DNA of 64,000 nt from Allobosea sp. BK604 (GTDB lineage Bacteria > Pseudomonadota > Alphaproteobacteria > Rhizobiales > Beijerinckiaceae), in NCBI RefSeq assembly GCF_004341515.1, contig NZ_SLZF01000002.1, forward strand, positions 558,001 to 622,000, written 5' to 3'. Position 1 is the stretch's first letter; every line of letters begins with the position of its first letter. The translations under genes were made by a program, and so were the position numbers. The notes beneath the pieces are model-generated. The model worked only from the letters and a program-made list of their open reading frames with translations. It made no database searches and was not told where the DNA came from. Of the stretch, positions 25,725-34,859 are shown one piece after another.

Positions 25725-26388
25725 GCCAGCCGTAGGGACCCGTCCGGTAAGGCTGATAGCCATAGGCATCGGCGGGCAGGCTCGGGCGCATGAACAGCTG
25801 ATCGCGAGCTGCATCCCAGTTCGGCGTGCGCTGCTGCTGGGCGATCGCAGCCGCCTTCTGCTTGGCCTTGGCCTGCGCGATCGTGGCCTTGCTGTGCGAT
25901 TTCGCCTTGGCGATCTTGGCCTTCGAGCCGCCGGCCCTGGCGAATTGCGAGAGACCATCCGACGCGGCGCCGTTCAGGGCGATGCGGGTGCTGCCGGCGC
26001 CATGCTTCTTCACGAGGGCGAAGAGCTTGGCGGCATTGGCCGGGTGCAGGCGGATGCAGCCATGCGAGGCCGGGCGGCCGAGCGCTCCGACGGCCGTGGT
26101 GCCATGGATGGCATAGCCGCCGCGGAAGAACACGGCATAGGGCATCGCGCCGCCGTATTTGCGCGAATACCAGGAGCGCTCGAGCCGGGTCGGGCGGTAG
26201 ACGCCGTTCGGCGAGCGGAAGCCCTTGCGGCCGGAGGAGATGGCCCAGTTATAGATCTCGCCGTCGGTCGTCGTGACCTGCATGCGCTGGGCGGCGATAT
26301 CGACGCGGACCTGGACGCCGGCCTCGGCCGACGCGATCCCGACAAGGGACAGAAACAAGACGGACAGGATGCCGAAGACGCGACGCAT
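25720..26388 (-). CDS. L,D-transpeptidase (YkuD domain)
   Basis: This 222-aa exported protein has a signal peptide (residues 1-22, cleavage after ASAEA) and a YkuD catalytic domain spanning about residues 25-130. The motif is HGTTAVG...SHGCIRL, with the nucleophilic Cys near residue 118. The Lys/Ala-rich C-terminal third (KAKIAKAKSHSKA) is probably disordered and may bind the wall. Such enzymes make 3-3 peptidoglycan cross-links or attach outer-membrane proteins. The ATG at 26388 follows AGGAG by 8 bases; the open frame continues far upstream to 27177 without support. Confidence 0.9.
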   Translation of the reverse strand: MRRVFGILSVLFLSLVGIASAEAGVQVRVDIAAQRMQVTTTDGEIYNWAISSGRKGFRSPNGVYRPTRLERSWYSRKYGGAMPYAVFFRGGYAIHGTTAVGALGRPASHGCIRLHPANAAKLFALVKKHGAGSTRIALNGAASDGLSQFARAGGSKAKIAKAKSHSKATIAQAKAKQKAAAIAQQQRTPNWDAARDQLFMRPSLPADAYGYQPYRTGPYGWR

Positions 26389-26634
26389 CACACCACTCCT
26401 GAAGACACAGACTCTGAAGACGCAACTGTTGTGATCATCGGCGTTGTCGGGCCTTGGGCTCCGCCGCCTTTCAGACAAGAAAACGCCACTTAGCCGGAGC
26501 CTGTAAAGTACAAAGCCGTAACTTGGTTTCCGTGATCCGGCGCACGTAACCGTGAGCCGTGGTCCGGCGGGACTTTGTCCTCGGTCGCAAGGCGCTGTAA
26601 CAGGGCGCTCCAGGCCTCCTCCCGTGTCGTCCCC
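26389..26634. other. Divergent intergenic region
   Basis: The 246-bp gap between the L,D-transpeptidase and the divergent permease has no supported gene, no EcfG-type promoter and no recognisable repeat. It must contain the two promoters. Confidence 0.5.
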
Positions 26635-27393
26635 ATGCTCGAAACCATCCTGCCGGCAGGCATCTCGCCCGCCATCGCGCTCCTGCTCATCGGCATCAGC
26701 TTCCTGACCTCGGCCTTCACCGCGGCCTTCGGCATTGGCGGCGGCGTGGCGATGCTCGGCGCGCTCGCCGGCACGGTATCGCCGGCGATGATCATCGCCG
26801 TGCATGGGCTGGTCCAGGTCGGCTCGAATGTCGGACGGACCTATATCCAGCGGGCGCATGCGGTCTGGCCGCTCGTCCTGCGCTTCGCCATCGGCTCGCT
26901 CGTCGGCGTCGCGCTCGGGGCGACATTCGTCGTGGCGCTGCCGGAGCGGCTGCTGCTCGGCGTCCTCGGCGGCTTCATCCTGCTGATGACCTGGGTGCCG
27001 AAGCCGGAGCTTCCCGGCCTGGCCTCGGGCGGCATCGTCATTGGCGGCGCCGTCTCGACCTTCGTCACCATGTTCGCCGGCGCGACCGGTCCGTTCGTGC
27101 AGGCGCTTCTGCTGCCGCTCAAGCTGGATAAGCGTCAGCTCATCGCGACCCAGGCCGCCTGCACGATGGTCCAGCACCTGCTCAAGGTCCTGGCATTCGG
27201 CGCGCTCGGCTTCGCCTATGCCGACTGGCTGCCGCTGGTCGCGGCGATGATCCTCTTCGGCTTCGCCGGCACGATGGCCGGAACGAAGCTGCTGGAGACA
27301 TTGCCGGAACGCTGGTTTCTCGTGACGATCAGGACGGTGCTGACGGTGGTCGGGCTCGACCTACTGCGCCGTGCCGCCGGCCTCTGGAGCTAG
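26635..27393 (+). CDS. Sulfite exporter TauE/SafE family membrane protein
   Basis: This 252-aa integral membrane protein has about eight hydrophobic helices and the two duplicated TauE-type Gly-rich blocks (TAAFGIGGGVAMLGALAG near residue 25 and GATGPFVQALLL near 145). The family exports or imports sulfite, sulfonates or other organic anions; the substrate here is unknown. I chose the ATG at 26635 because it places the first helix directly after the start; the upstream TTG at 26575 is less likely. It stands alone, with repeats B2 and A3 downstream. Confidence 0.82.
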   Translation: MLETILPAGISPAIALLLIGISFLTSAFTAAFGIGGGVAMLGALAGTVSPAMIIAVHGLVQVGSNVGRTYIQRAHAVWPLVLRFAIGSLVGVALGATFVVALPERLLLGVLGGFILLMTWVPKPELPGLASGGIVIGGAVSTFVTMFAGATGPFVQALLLPLKLDKRQLIATQAACTMVQHLLKVLAFGALGFAYADWLPLVAAMILFGFAGTMAGTKLLETLPERWFLVTIRTVLTVVGLDLLRRAAGLWS

Positions 27394-27411
27394 GGCGCGC
27401 GCTCTATCAAT

Positions 27412-27474
27412 CTATCAATCGTTGAAAAGCGGCTTCACCGATCAGGTGATTCAACCTGATCGGATCCGGCTCTA
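27412..27474. repeat. Intergenic repeat family B, copy 2
   Basis: This roughly 63-bp unit begins with ATCAATCGTTGAAAAGCGGC and ends with GGATCCGGCTCTA. It matches the unit at 13255-13318 with few differences and is joined directly to repeat A3. Confidence 0.75.
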
Positions 27475-27574
27475 GAGCATTTTCGAGCGAAGTGGATACC
27501 GGTTCGCGTGAAGAAAATGCGTCAAAACAAATAGATAGAGAATTTTCGCGATTCGAAGAACGCGGAAATTCTAG
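27473..27574. repeat. Intergenic palindromic repeat family A, copy A3
   Basis: This full copy of about 102 bp runs from TAGAGCATTTTCGAGCG to CGCGGAAATTCTAG, with TTCGCGTGAAGAAAATGCG inside. It ends directly against the stop codon of the aldo/keto reductase gene (27575). Confidence 0.85.
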
Positions 27575-28417
27575 CTAGAGCATCGGCAGCGAGCGCGGCT
27601 TCGGGCCGAGCGGGAAGGCGTCGCCGATCAGGGCAATGTCGCGCTCCGACAGGGCAAGCTCGAGCGCACCGGCATTCTCCTCGGCATGGGCCGGATTGGC
27701 CGCCTTGGGGATGGCGAAGACGGACGGACGGCGCGTGAGAAAGGCGAGCGCGACCTGGCGCGGCGTCGCGCCATAGGTCTTGGCGATGCCGCTCAGGAGC
27801 TTGTCATGGGCGCTGCCCGGCGCCGGGAAATCGTCCTGACCGAAGGGGCTATAGGCGGTGATCGCGATACCATGGCGCTCGCACCAGGGGATGACCGCGT
27901 GCTCTATCGCCCGTTCGCGCAGGTGATAGAGCACCTGGTTGCAGGCGATCTTGCCCTCGCCGGCAACGGCAAGCGCCTCCTGCAGATCGTCGACATCGAA
28001 ATTGCTGACGCCCCAGGACAGGATCTTGCCCTCGCGCTTCAGCTCCTCGAAGGCTCCGAAGGTATCCTCGAGATCGTAGGAGCCGCGCCAATGCAGCAGG
28101 TAGCAGTCGAGCCGGTCGGTGCGCAGCCGCTGCAGGATGCGCTCGCAAGCGGCATGCGTACCGTTGCGCGAGGCATTATGCGGCAGCACCTTGGAGACGA
28201 GGAAGACCTCGTCGCGCCGGCCGGCGATAGCCTCGCCAATGATCTCCTCGGAGGCGCCGGAGCCGTACATCTCGGCGGTGTCGATATGGCTCAGGCCACG
28301 ATCGAGCCCGCGCTGCAGCGCCGCTATCGCGGTCTTGCGATCGGCATGCTCGATATTCCAGGTACCCTGGCCGATGCTGACCACATCGGGGCCGCCGGTT
28401 CCGAATGCTCGCTTCAT
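27575..28417 (-). CDS. Aldo/keto reductase
   Basis: This 280-aa NADP(H)-dependent oxidoreductase has a TIM-barrel fold. The catalytic tetrad is visible as Asp (HIDTAEMYGSG, with Tyr in the same block), Lys (VSKVLPHN) and His (LLHWRG), and the C-terminal nicotinamide/phosphate loop is IPKAANPAHAEEN. The start at 28417 follows AGG-rich sequence (AGGAAAGG) by about 5 bases; the upstream frame to 28522 is unsupported. The substrate is not predictable. It is unrelated in sequence detail to the second aldo/keto reductase at 38.8 kb. Confidence 0.88.
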   Translation of the reverse strand: MKRAFGTGGPDVVSIGQGTWNIEHADRKTAIAALQRGLDRGLSHIDTAEMYGSGASEEIIGEAIAGRRDEVFLVSKVLPHNASRNGTHAACERILQRLRTDRLDCYLLHWRGSYDLEDTFGAFEELKREGKILSWGVSNFDVDDLQEALAVAGEGKIACNQVLYHLRERAIEHAVIPWCERHGIAITAYSPFGQDDFPAPGSAHDKLLSGIAKTYGATPRQVALAFLTRRPSVFAIPKAANPAHAEENAGALELALSERDIALIGDAFPLGPKPRSLPML

Positions 28418-28457
28418 GCGCGCCTTTCCTCCTCGAACGGCCTGCCGCAGCTCAAAG

Positions 28458-28874
28458 CTACCAGACCTCGACGGCGTAGCTGGCCGGCCGCAGCTCACCA
28501 TCGGAATAGCGAACGCGGACATCGAAGCTGTCCGGCCCGCGATAATCCGGCTTCGACCTATATTCGAAGGCCAGCGCAGGCGCGAGCTTGCCGTTGCAGT
28601 GGCGGTAGGGGCCGGGCCCGTAGATCGCCTCGGAGGTGCGGGTGACAGGGCGCACCGAGCCGTGGCCCGGCGGCCGCGTGACGACCGCGCTCGGCCGGGC
28701 CTTCGGCCTGCAGTTCTTGTCGAGCGTGAGGAAGGATTGCTCCATGGGAGTCGGCCTGCCGGCCCTCACCGCCTGCGGCGCCTTTCCGTCCAGGCTCATA
28801 TCCGCGGAGACACAGCCCCCGAGCGCGGCAACGGCGACCAACAGCGAGATCTTGCTGGCAAGCGTCGACACCAC
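28458..28874 (-). CDS. Putative lipoprotein of unknown function
   Basis: This protein of about 138 aa has a signal sequence ending in a lipobox-like LGGC near residue 21, followed by a Pro/Arg-rich stretch and a C-terminal segment of about 60 residues (YRGPDSFDVRVRYSDGE) resembling a small beta-sandwich of the cadherin/Ig type. I do not recognise the family. The start is one of two adjacent GTG codons (28874 or 28871), with AAGGAG 5-8 bases upstream; an in-frame GTG at 28892 would place the ribosome site inside the gene. It lies just after folC on the same strand. Confidence 0.7.
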   Translation of the reverse strand: MVSTLASKISLLVAVAALGGCVSADMSLDGKAPQAVRAGRPTPMEQSFLTLDKNCRPKARPSAVVTRPPGHGSVRPVTRTSEAIYGPGPYRHCNGKLAPALAFEYRSKPDYRGPDSFDVRVRYSDGELRPASYAVEVW

Positions 28875-28908
28875 AGGATCTCCTTCAGTCACAGGCCCTT
28901 CAGGTTAC

Positions 28909-30231
28909 TCAAACCGGCGGCGTGCCGTTCGCCGAAAGCACCTCGCCCGCCAGATAGAGCGAGCCGCAAATCAGCACGCGCGGCGGGGCCGGCCAGGACC
29001 GTGCCGCGATCTCGCGCAAAGCCTGTTCAACCGAACCGGCGACCTCGGCGTTCAGCCCCGCCTCGCGCGCCAGCGCCGCGACCTCCTCTGCCGGGCGCGC
29101 CACGAGCTGGTTCTGGATCGGCACGGCGAAGAGCGCGAGTGCCAGGCCCTTGAAATGACCGAGCGTCGCCTTGGCGTCCTTGGTCGAGAGCAGGCCGGCG
29201 ATCATCACCAGCGGGGCCGGATTCTTCTCTTCGAGATCGGCCATGGCCTGGGCGAGGACGCGTCCGCCATCGGGGTTGTGGCCGCCATCGAGCCAGAGCT
29301 CGGCCCCGGCGGGCACGAGCTCGGAGAGCCTGCCGCGCGCCAGCCTTTGCAGCCGGGCCGGCCATTCGGCCTCGAGCATGCCGCGCTCGAAAGCCTTGGC
29401 CGGCAGGCCGCCATAGCCGGCTGCGCGGAGCGCGGCGATGGCCGTGCCGGCATTGATATGCTGATGGCGGCCGGCCAGGCGCGGCAAGGGCAGGTCGAGC
29501 AGGCCGTCGCCATCCTCGTAGACCAGCCTGCCGCCATCCTCATGGACGTTGAAATCCTGCGCGCCGATCAGGATCTTCGAGGCGCCGGCACGCTCCGCCG
29601 CGGCTTCCAGGACCGCCGTGGGCTCGGGCTCCTGCGGCGCAATTACAGCCGGCGCACCGCGTTTGAAGATGCCCGCCTTCTCGCCGGCAATCTTGGTGAC
29701 GGTGTCGCCGAGATATTCGGAATGATCCATCGAGACCGGTGTCACCACCGTGCAGGCAGGATGGGCGACGACATTGGTCGTGTCATAGCGCCCGCCGAGG
29801 CCGACTTCGAGCAGGAGCACATCGGCCTTGTGCTCGGCGAAGAGCAGAATGGCGGCCGAGGTCGTGATCTCGAAAAAGGTGATCGGATCGCCGGCATTGG
29901 CCTTTTCGCAGCGCTCCAATGCCGCGACCAGCAGGGCTTCGTCGACATAGCGGCCGCCGCCCGGGGCACCCAGCCGAATGCGCTCGTGGAAGCGCACCAG
30001 ATGCGGCGAGGTATAGACATGGACGCTGAGGCCCGCCGCTTCGAGGATCGCCCGCATGAAGGCGATGGTCGAGCCCTTGCCATTGGTGCCGGCGACATGG
30101 ATGACCGGCGGCAAATGGTGGTGCGGATCGCCGAGGCGCTCGAGCAGGCGCAGGATACGGCCGAGCGAAAGGTCGATCAGCTTGGGGTGCAGCGCCAGGA
30201 AACGCGCCAGCAGCGTGTCGGATGACCCCAT
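28909..30231 (-). CDS. folC: Bifunctional folylpolyglutamate synthase/dihydrofolate synthase
   Basis: This 440-aa Mur-ligase-fold enzyme adds glutamate to dihydropteroate and tetrahydrofolates. The ATP-binding P-loop HVAGTNGKGST lies near residues 44-54, the YTSPHLVRFHERIR block near 75-88, and the central VTPVSMDHSEYLG and GGHNPDG motifs are present. Length is normal. It lies 33 bp after accD on the same strand. The accD-folC linkage is widespread in bacteria and supports both assignments. Confidence 0.95.
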   Translation of the reverse strand: MGSSDTLLARFLALHPKLIDLSLGRILRLLERLGDPHHHLPPVIHVAGTNGKGSTIAFMRAILEAAGLSVHVYTSPHLVRFHERIRLGAPGGGRYVDEALLVAALERCEKANAGDPITFFEITTSAAILLFAEHKADVLLLEVGLGGRYDTTNVVAHPACTVVTPVSMDHSEYLGDTVTKIAGEKAGIFKRGAPAVIAPQEPEPTAVLEAAAERAGASKILIGAQDFNVHEDGGRLVYEDGDGLLDLPLPRLAGRHQHINAGTAIAALRAAGYGGLPAKAFERGMLEAEWPARLQRLARGRLSELVPAGAELWLDGGHNPDGGRVLAQAMADLEEKNPAPLVMIAGLLSTKDAKATLGHFKGLALALFAVPIQNQLVARPAEEVAALAREAGLNAEVAGSVEQALREIAARSWPAPPRVLICGSLYLAGEVLSANGTPPV

Positions 30232-30264
30232 GCGCTCAAGCCTGCCCGCTGCGCCGCATCTGCC

Positions 30265-31170
30265 TTAGGCGGCTTCGGTGACGGGCTGCTCCGGTTTCGG
30301 AGCCGCCTCCAGCACCTCGACCTCCGGCTGCCTGGTGAGCAGGCGGCCGAGGCGGGCCAGGGTCTCGGGGATGTCGTGGCGGTGGACGACCATATCGACC
30401 ATGCCGTGATCCTTCAGATACTCGGCGCGCTGGAAACCGTCCGGCAGCTTCTCGCGAATGGTCTGCTCGATCACGCGGGGGCCGGCGAAGCCGATCAGCG
30501 CGCCCGGCTCGGCAATATGGACATCGCCGAGCATGGCGTAGGAGGCGGTGACGCCGCCGGTGGTCGGGTTGGTCAGCACGACGAAATAGGGCAGGCCGGC
30601 AGCACGCAGGCGGCGAACCGCGACCGTCGTGCGCGGCAACTGCATCAGCGAGAGGATGCCCTCCTGCATGCGCGCGCCGCCGGACGCGGCGAAGACGACG
30701 TAAGGCGTCTTCTTCTCGATCGCGGTCTCCGCGCCCTTTACGAAGGCCTCGCCCGCCGCCATGCCGAGCGAGCCGCCCATGAAGTGGAAATCCTGCACCG
30801 CGATGGTCAGCGGCAGGCCCTTGACCCGGCCATAGCCGACCTTGAAGGCATCCTGCGCGCCGGTCTTGGTGCGGGCGTCCTTCAGGCGGTCGGTATAGCG
30901 CTTCTCGTCACGGAATTTCAGCGGATCGACAGCGACCTCGGGCAAGGGCACGTCGAGCCATTTGCCCTCGTCGAAGGTCAGGCGCAGCCGGTCGACCGCG
31001 GTGACGCGCATATGATGGTTGGAACCGGGAATGACGAAGCCATTCGCCTCGACATCCTTGTGGAAGACCATCTGCCCGGAATCGGGGCACTTGATCCAGA
31101 GGTTCTCCGGGCTCTCGCGCTTGAACAGCGTCTTGATGCGCGGACGGACGACTTCGGAAATCCAGTTCAT
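30265..31170 (-). CDS. accD: Acetyl-CoA carboxylase carboxyltransferase subunit beta
   Basis: This 301-aa protein pairs with AccA to transfer carboxyl from biotin to acetyl-CoA, the committed step of fatty acid synthesis. The crotonase-fold core is well conserved ([40 protein letters not shown]). The N-terminal zinc ribbon that has four cysteines in Escherichia coli keeps only the first Cys here ([15 protein letters not shown]; the others are replaced by Ser or non-Cys residues). This degenerate form is known in related alphaproteobacteria. It lies between trpA and folC. Confidence 0.95.
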   Translation of the reverse strand: MNWISEVVRPRIKTLFKRESPENLWIKCPDSGQMVFHKDVEANGFVIPGSNHHMRVTAVDRLRLTFDEGKWLDVPLPEVAVDPLKFRDEKRYTDRLKDARTKTGAQDAFKVGYGRVKGLPLTIAVQDFHFMGGSLGMAAGEAFVKGAETAIEKKTPYVVFAASGGARMQEGILSLMQLPRTTVAVRRLRAAGLPYFVVLTNPTTGGVTASYAMLGDVHIAEPGALIGFAGPRVIEQTIREKLPDGFQRAEYLKDHGMVDMVVHRHDIPETLARLGRLLTRQPEVEVLEAAPKPEQPVTEAA

Positions 31171-31206
31171 CGGATCATCCTTGAAACTTGAGACAGGCGC
31201 GGCCGG

Positions 31207-32055
31207 TCAGGCCGCAGCCTTCGCCACCGAGCGGACGCCGGCAGCAAGCTCGCTGACCAGCGAGGTGACAGCCGAAACCGTCTTTTCCGTGGCCTTGCCT
31301 TCGGCATCGAGCGAGAGCCGGACGCGCTCCACCAGGGCCGAGCCGACGACGACGCCATCGGCACCCTTCGCGATCGCGATGGCATCGGCCGCAGTCTTGA
31401 CGCCGAAGCCGACGGCGACGGGCAGGTCGGTATGCTCTTTGATGCGGGCGACAGCCTCGCCGACCGCGTCATAGCTCGCAATGGCGCCGCCGGTGACGCC
31501 GGTCATCGAGACATAATAGACGAAGCCCGAGGTGTTGCTGAGCACCTTGGGCAGGCGCTTGTCGTCGGTCGTCGGGGTTGCCAGGCGAATGAAGCTGACC
31601 CCCGCTTCGAGCGCGGGGATGCAGAGCTCGGCATCCTCCTCGGGCGGCAGGTCGACGACGATCAGGCCATCGATGCCGATGGCGCGGGCATCCTGCAGGA
31701 AACGCTCGACGCCATAGGCGTAGATCGGATTGTAGTAGCCCATCAGCACGATCGGCGTGTCATGGCCGGCCTTGCGGAAGGCGTCCACCATGGCCAGCGT
31801 CTTCTTCAGGGTCTGGCCGGCCTTCAGTGCACGCTGTCCGGCGAGCTGGACCGGCACGCCGTCGGCCATCGGATCGGTGAAGGGCACGCCGAGCTCGATC
31901 ACATCGGCGCCGGCTGCGGGCAGGGCGTTCAGGATCGCGCTGGCGGTGTCGAAATCCGGATCGCCGGCAGTGACGAAGGTCACGAGCGCAGCGCGGCCTT
32001 CGGCAGCGCAGGCTTTGAAGCGGGATTGGATGCGGGTCTGGCCGGTGTCAGTCAT
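31207..32055 (-). CDS. trpA: Tryptophan synthase alpha subunit
   Basis: This 282-aa TIM-barrel enzyme cleaves indole-3-glycerol phosphate to indole and glyceraldehyde 3-phosphate. The catalytic Glu54 (VIELGVPF) and Asp65 (DPMADG) are in place, and the phosphate-binding GFGVKTAAD and [12 protein letters not shown] loops are seen. I chose ATG at 32055; the frame also offers an ATG at 32073. A SIMPL-domain gene lies between it and trpB, an unusual break in the usual trpB-trpA pair. Confidence 0.95.
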   Translation of the reverse strand: MTDTGQTRIQSRFKACAAEGRAALVTFVTAGDPDFDTASAILNALPAAGADVIELGVPFTDPMADGVPVQLAGQRALKAGQTLKKTLAMVDAFRKAGHDTPIVLMGYYNPIYAYGVERFLQDARAIGIDGLIVVDLPPEEDAELCIPALEAGVSFIRLATPTTDDKRLPKVLSNTSGFVYYVSMTGVTGGAIASYDAVGEAVARIKEHTDLPVAVGFGVKTAADAIAIAKGADGVVVGSALVERVRLSLDAEGKATEKTVSAVTSLVSELAAGVRSVAKAAA

Positions 32056-32096
32056 GGGGCTTGCGGTTAGCATGAAGGGGGCGGGCTGGCGAGGGC

Positions 32097-32822
32097 TCAG
32101 GGCGCGATCCGCCAGACGGTGCGCAGCGAGCTGGTCACGGTGATCTCGCCGGGCTCGATCGAGATCGGCGCGGGGCTTGCCGCCATGCGGAAGGCGCGCA
32201 TGTCGCCCTGAGGGCGGATCGACTCGGCCTCCGCCTCGACGATCGAGACGAGTTCGCCGACCTTCACGCCGAGCGCCTGGGCATAGAGCGTCGCGCGCCC
32301 ACGCGCAGCCTCCGCCGCCTTCCGGCGAGCCTCGTCCTTCACCTTGCTCTCGTCGGCCAAGCCAAAACTGATGCCCGACATCTCGTTGGAGCCGGCGGCG
32401 ACCAGTGCGTCGATCAGCGGGCCGGCCTTGGCGAGGTCCCGCACGGTGACGGTCAGGCCGGTACGGGCCTCATAGCCGTCGATCGTCGCGGCGCGCGGCG
32501 GACGCGGGCCCGGGTTCACCGGCGGCTGGGTCATGCGCGGCGTCAGTGAGACCTGCGAGGTCATCAGGTCGCCCGGTGCAATGCCGGCCGCCTTGACCGC
32601 CTCGACCAGCTTGGCGAGCGCGGGCGTGTTCTTGGCCAGGGCCTCGGCGGCCGTCTTGCCCTCGCTGACCACGCCGACCTGGATGGTGGCGATATCCGGC
32701 TTGACCCGGACTTCCGCCTCAGTGCGGATGACGATGCCTTCGGCGGGGGCCGCGTCGCGGTTCTGGGCCTGCGCCTGGCTGGAGAGGGCCAGCATGGCCG
32801 CGAACAGGATCGCCTTCTTCAT
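32097..32822 (-). CDS. SIMPL-domain (DUF541) periplasmic protein
   Basis: This 241-aa protein has a signal peptide (residues 1-19, cleavage after SQAQAQ) and a single SIMPL domain filling residues 25-240, with the family's [14 protein letters not shown] opening and a repeated alpha/beta core. SIMPL proteins form oligomers in the periplasm; family members have been linked to oxidative stress resistance and signalling, but the biochemical role is not settled. AAGGAG lies 6 bases before the ATG. It sits between trpB (32 bp) and trpA (42 bp) on the same strand, so it is probably transcribed with the tryptophan genes. Confidence 0.85.
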   Translation of the reverse strand: MKKAILFAAMLALSSQAQAQNRDAAPAEGIVIRTEAEVRVKPDIATIQVGVVSEGKTAAEALAKNTPALAKLVEAVKAAGIAPGDLMTSQVSLTPRMTQPPVNPGPRPPRAATIDGYEARTGLTVTVRDLAKAGPLIDALVAAGSNEMSGISFGLADESKVKDEARRKAAEAARGRATLYAQALGVKVGELVSIVEAEAESIRPQGDMRAFRMAASPAPISIEPGEITVTSSLRTVWRIAP

Positions 32823-32853
32823 CGTCTGCTCCTTCTCGGCGGGCCGGCGAAGA

Positions 32854-34071
32854 TCAGCGCTTCGCCAGGATCTCCGCCACCTGCGGAATGTCCTTGTCGC
32901 CGCGACCGGAGAGATTGACCACCATCAGGTGATCCTTCGGCTTCTGCGGCGCGAGTTCCGCGACACGAGCAAGCGCATGTGCCGATTCCAAGGCGGGAAT
33001 GATGCCTTCGAGCTTGGAGATGAGCTGGAAGGCCTCGAGCGCCTCCTCGTCCGTGGCCGAGATGTACTTCACCCGGCCGACATCGTTGAGCCAGGAATGC
33101 TCCGGACCGATGCCGGGATAGTCGAGTCCAGCCGAGATCGAATGGGCGTCCTTGATCTGCCCGTCCTCGTCCTGGAGCAGATAGGTGCGGTTGCCGTGCA
33201 GCACGCCGGGGCGGCCGCCGCTCAGCGAAGCCGCGTGCAAGCCCGACGGGATGCCATGGCCGGCGGCCTCGACCCCATAGATCTCGACGCTGGGATCGTC
33301 GAGGAAGGGGTGGAACAGGCCCATCGCATTGGAGCCGCCGCCGATGCAGGCGATCAGCGAATCCGGCAGGCGGCCTTCGAGCTCCTGCATCTGCTCACGC
33401 GTCTCCTTGCCGATGATCGACTGGAAATCGCGGACCATGGCCGGGTAGGGATGCGGGCCGGCGACCGTGCCGATGCAGTAGAAGGTCGTCGCGACATTGG
33501 TGACCCAGTCGCGCAGGGCCTCGTTCATCGCGTCCTTGAGGGTCTTGGTGCCGGATTCGACGGGAATGACGGTGGCGCCCAGCATCTGCATGCGGAAGAC
33601 GTTCGGCGCCTGCCGGGCGACGTCGACCGCGCCCATGTAGACGATGCATTCGAGGCCATAGCGGGCGCAGAGCGTCGCGGTGGCGACGCCGTGCTGGCCG
33701 GCACCGGTCTCGGCGATGATGCGCTTCTTGCCCATGCGGCGGGCCAGCAGGATCTGGCCGAGCACATTGTTGACCTTGTGCGAGCCGGTGTGATTCAGCT
33801 CCTCGCGCTTCAGATAGATCTTTGCGCCGCCGAAATGATCGGTCAGGCGCTCGGCGAAATAGAGCGGCGAGGGCCGGCCGACATAATGTTTCAGCCCTTC
33901 GGCGGTCTCGGCGTGATAGGCGGGATCGGCCTTGGCGGCGTTATAGGCCTCTTCCAGCTCCAGGATCAGCGGCATCAACGTTTCGGCAACGAAACGGCCG
34001 CCGAACAGGCCGAAGCGGCCATTCTCGTCCGGGCCCGAGCGGAAGGTGTTCGGGTTGCGGGGCGCGTTCAT
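32854..34071 (-). CDS. trpB: Tryptophan synthase beta subunit
   Basis: This 405-aa PLP enzyme condenses indole with serine. The PLP lysine is Lys99 in [11 protein letters not shown], the [10 protein letters not shown] motif follows, and the GGGSNA phosphate loop lies near residue 245. The start at 34071 matches the family N-terminus; the open frame to 34380 overlaps trpF and is not used. It is 16 bp downstream of trpF and is followed by the SIMPL gene and trpA. Confidence 0.96.
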   Translation of the reverse strand: MNAPRNPNTFRSGPDENGRFGLFGGRFVAETLMPLILELEEAYNAAKADPAYHAETAEGLKHYVGRPSPLYFAERLTDHFGGAKIYLKREELNHTGSHKVNNVLGQILLARRMGKKRIIAETGAGQHGVATATLCARYGLECIVYMGAVDVARQAPNVFRMQMLGATVIPVESGTKTLKDAMNEALRDWVTNVATTFYCIGTVAGPHPYPAMVRDFQSIIGKETREQMQELEGRLPDSLIACIGGGSNAMGLFHPFLDDPSVEIYGVEAAGHGIPSGLHAASLSGGRPGVLHGNRTYLLQDEDGQIKDAHSISAGLDYPGIGPEHSWLNDVGRVKYISATDEEALEAFQLISKLEGIIPALESAHALARVAELAPQKPKDHLMVVNLSGRGDKDIPQVAEILAKR

Positions 34072-34087
34072 GCTCAAGCCTGCCTTC

Positions 34088-34756
34088 TTACAATTGCTCA
34101 GCGGCGCGGCGTGCCGCGGCGATGAAATCCCTGATCCGGCCGATATCCTTGACGCCCGGCGCGCTTTCGACGCCCGAGGAGACATCGACGCCGGCCGGCC
34201 TGGTGACGCGGATGGCGTCCGCGACATTCGCAGGCCCGAGCCCGCCCGATAGCATGAAGCGCCAGCCTGGGTCGAGTTCGGCCAGGATGCTCCAGTCGAA
34301 GGGCTTGCCGTGGCCGCCGGGATAGGCGGCGTCCTTCGGCGGCTTGGCATCGAGCAGGATGAGGTCGGCGACCGCTGCATGGGCCGGGATGACGGCCAGG
34401 TCGGCAGGGCCGGCGACGCCGAGGGCTTTCATCACGCGCCTGCCGGTGGCGGCGCGGATGGCGGCGACCTGCTCCGGCGTCTCGCGGCCATGCAGTTGCA
34501 CCCAGTCGGCCTCGAGGTCCGCCGCCAGTTCGGCCGCCTGGTGCGGCTCGAAATCGACGACCAGCGCAACGATCTCGGCGCGGTCGCGGGCCATGGCGGC
34601 GAGTTCCCTCGCCCGCTCGCGCGTGACGAAGCGCGGGCTCCTCGGGTGGAAGTTGAGGCCGATCATGTCGGCGCCGGCAGCGAGCGCCGCTTCAAGGGTC
34701 TCCGGCGTGGAGAGCCCGCAGATCTTGACGAGGAAGGGAGCAGTCGGTCCGGACAT
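34088..34756 (-). CDS. trpF: Phosphoribosylanthranilate isomerase
   Basis: This 222-aa TIM-barrel enzyme carries out the Amadori rearrangement of N-(5'-phosphoribosyl)anthranilate. The catalytic Cys lies in [10 protein letters not shown] near residue 12 and the general-acid Asp in LLDAKPP near 128; the phosphate loop [10 protein letters not shown] is present. ATG at 34756 is preferred over the GTG at 34762; neither has a strong ribosome site. It is first in the trpF-trpB-SIMPL-trpA-accD-folC series and divergent from the TAXI gene. Confidence 0.94.
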   Translation of the reverse strand: MSGPTAPFLVKICGLSTPETLEAALAAGADMIGLNFHPRSPRFVTRERARELAAMARDRAEIVALVVDFEPHQAAELAADLEADWVQLHGRETPEQVAAIRAATGRRVMKALGVAGPADLAVIPAHAAVADLILLDAKPPKDAAYPGGHGKPFDWSILAELDPGWRFMLSGGLGPANVADAIRVTRPAGVDVSSGVESAPGVKDIGRIRDFIAAARRAAEQL

Positions 34757-34859
34757 TTGCACGCCATATCATATCGGCAGGTCGCGCCGCACTTGCGACA
34801 TCTTGGCGGGCAAAGCAATGCTTGGGCGCAAGGGCAACATCAGGCGGCGGTGATCCGGC

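Noticed and set aside
25459..27580. Insertion sequence or transposon suggested by clustered inverted repeats
   Set aside because: The repeats are about 60-105 bp, non-coding and recur in several unrelated gaps; no transposase frame or target duplication is visible.
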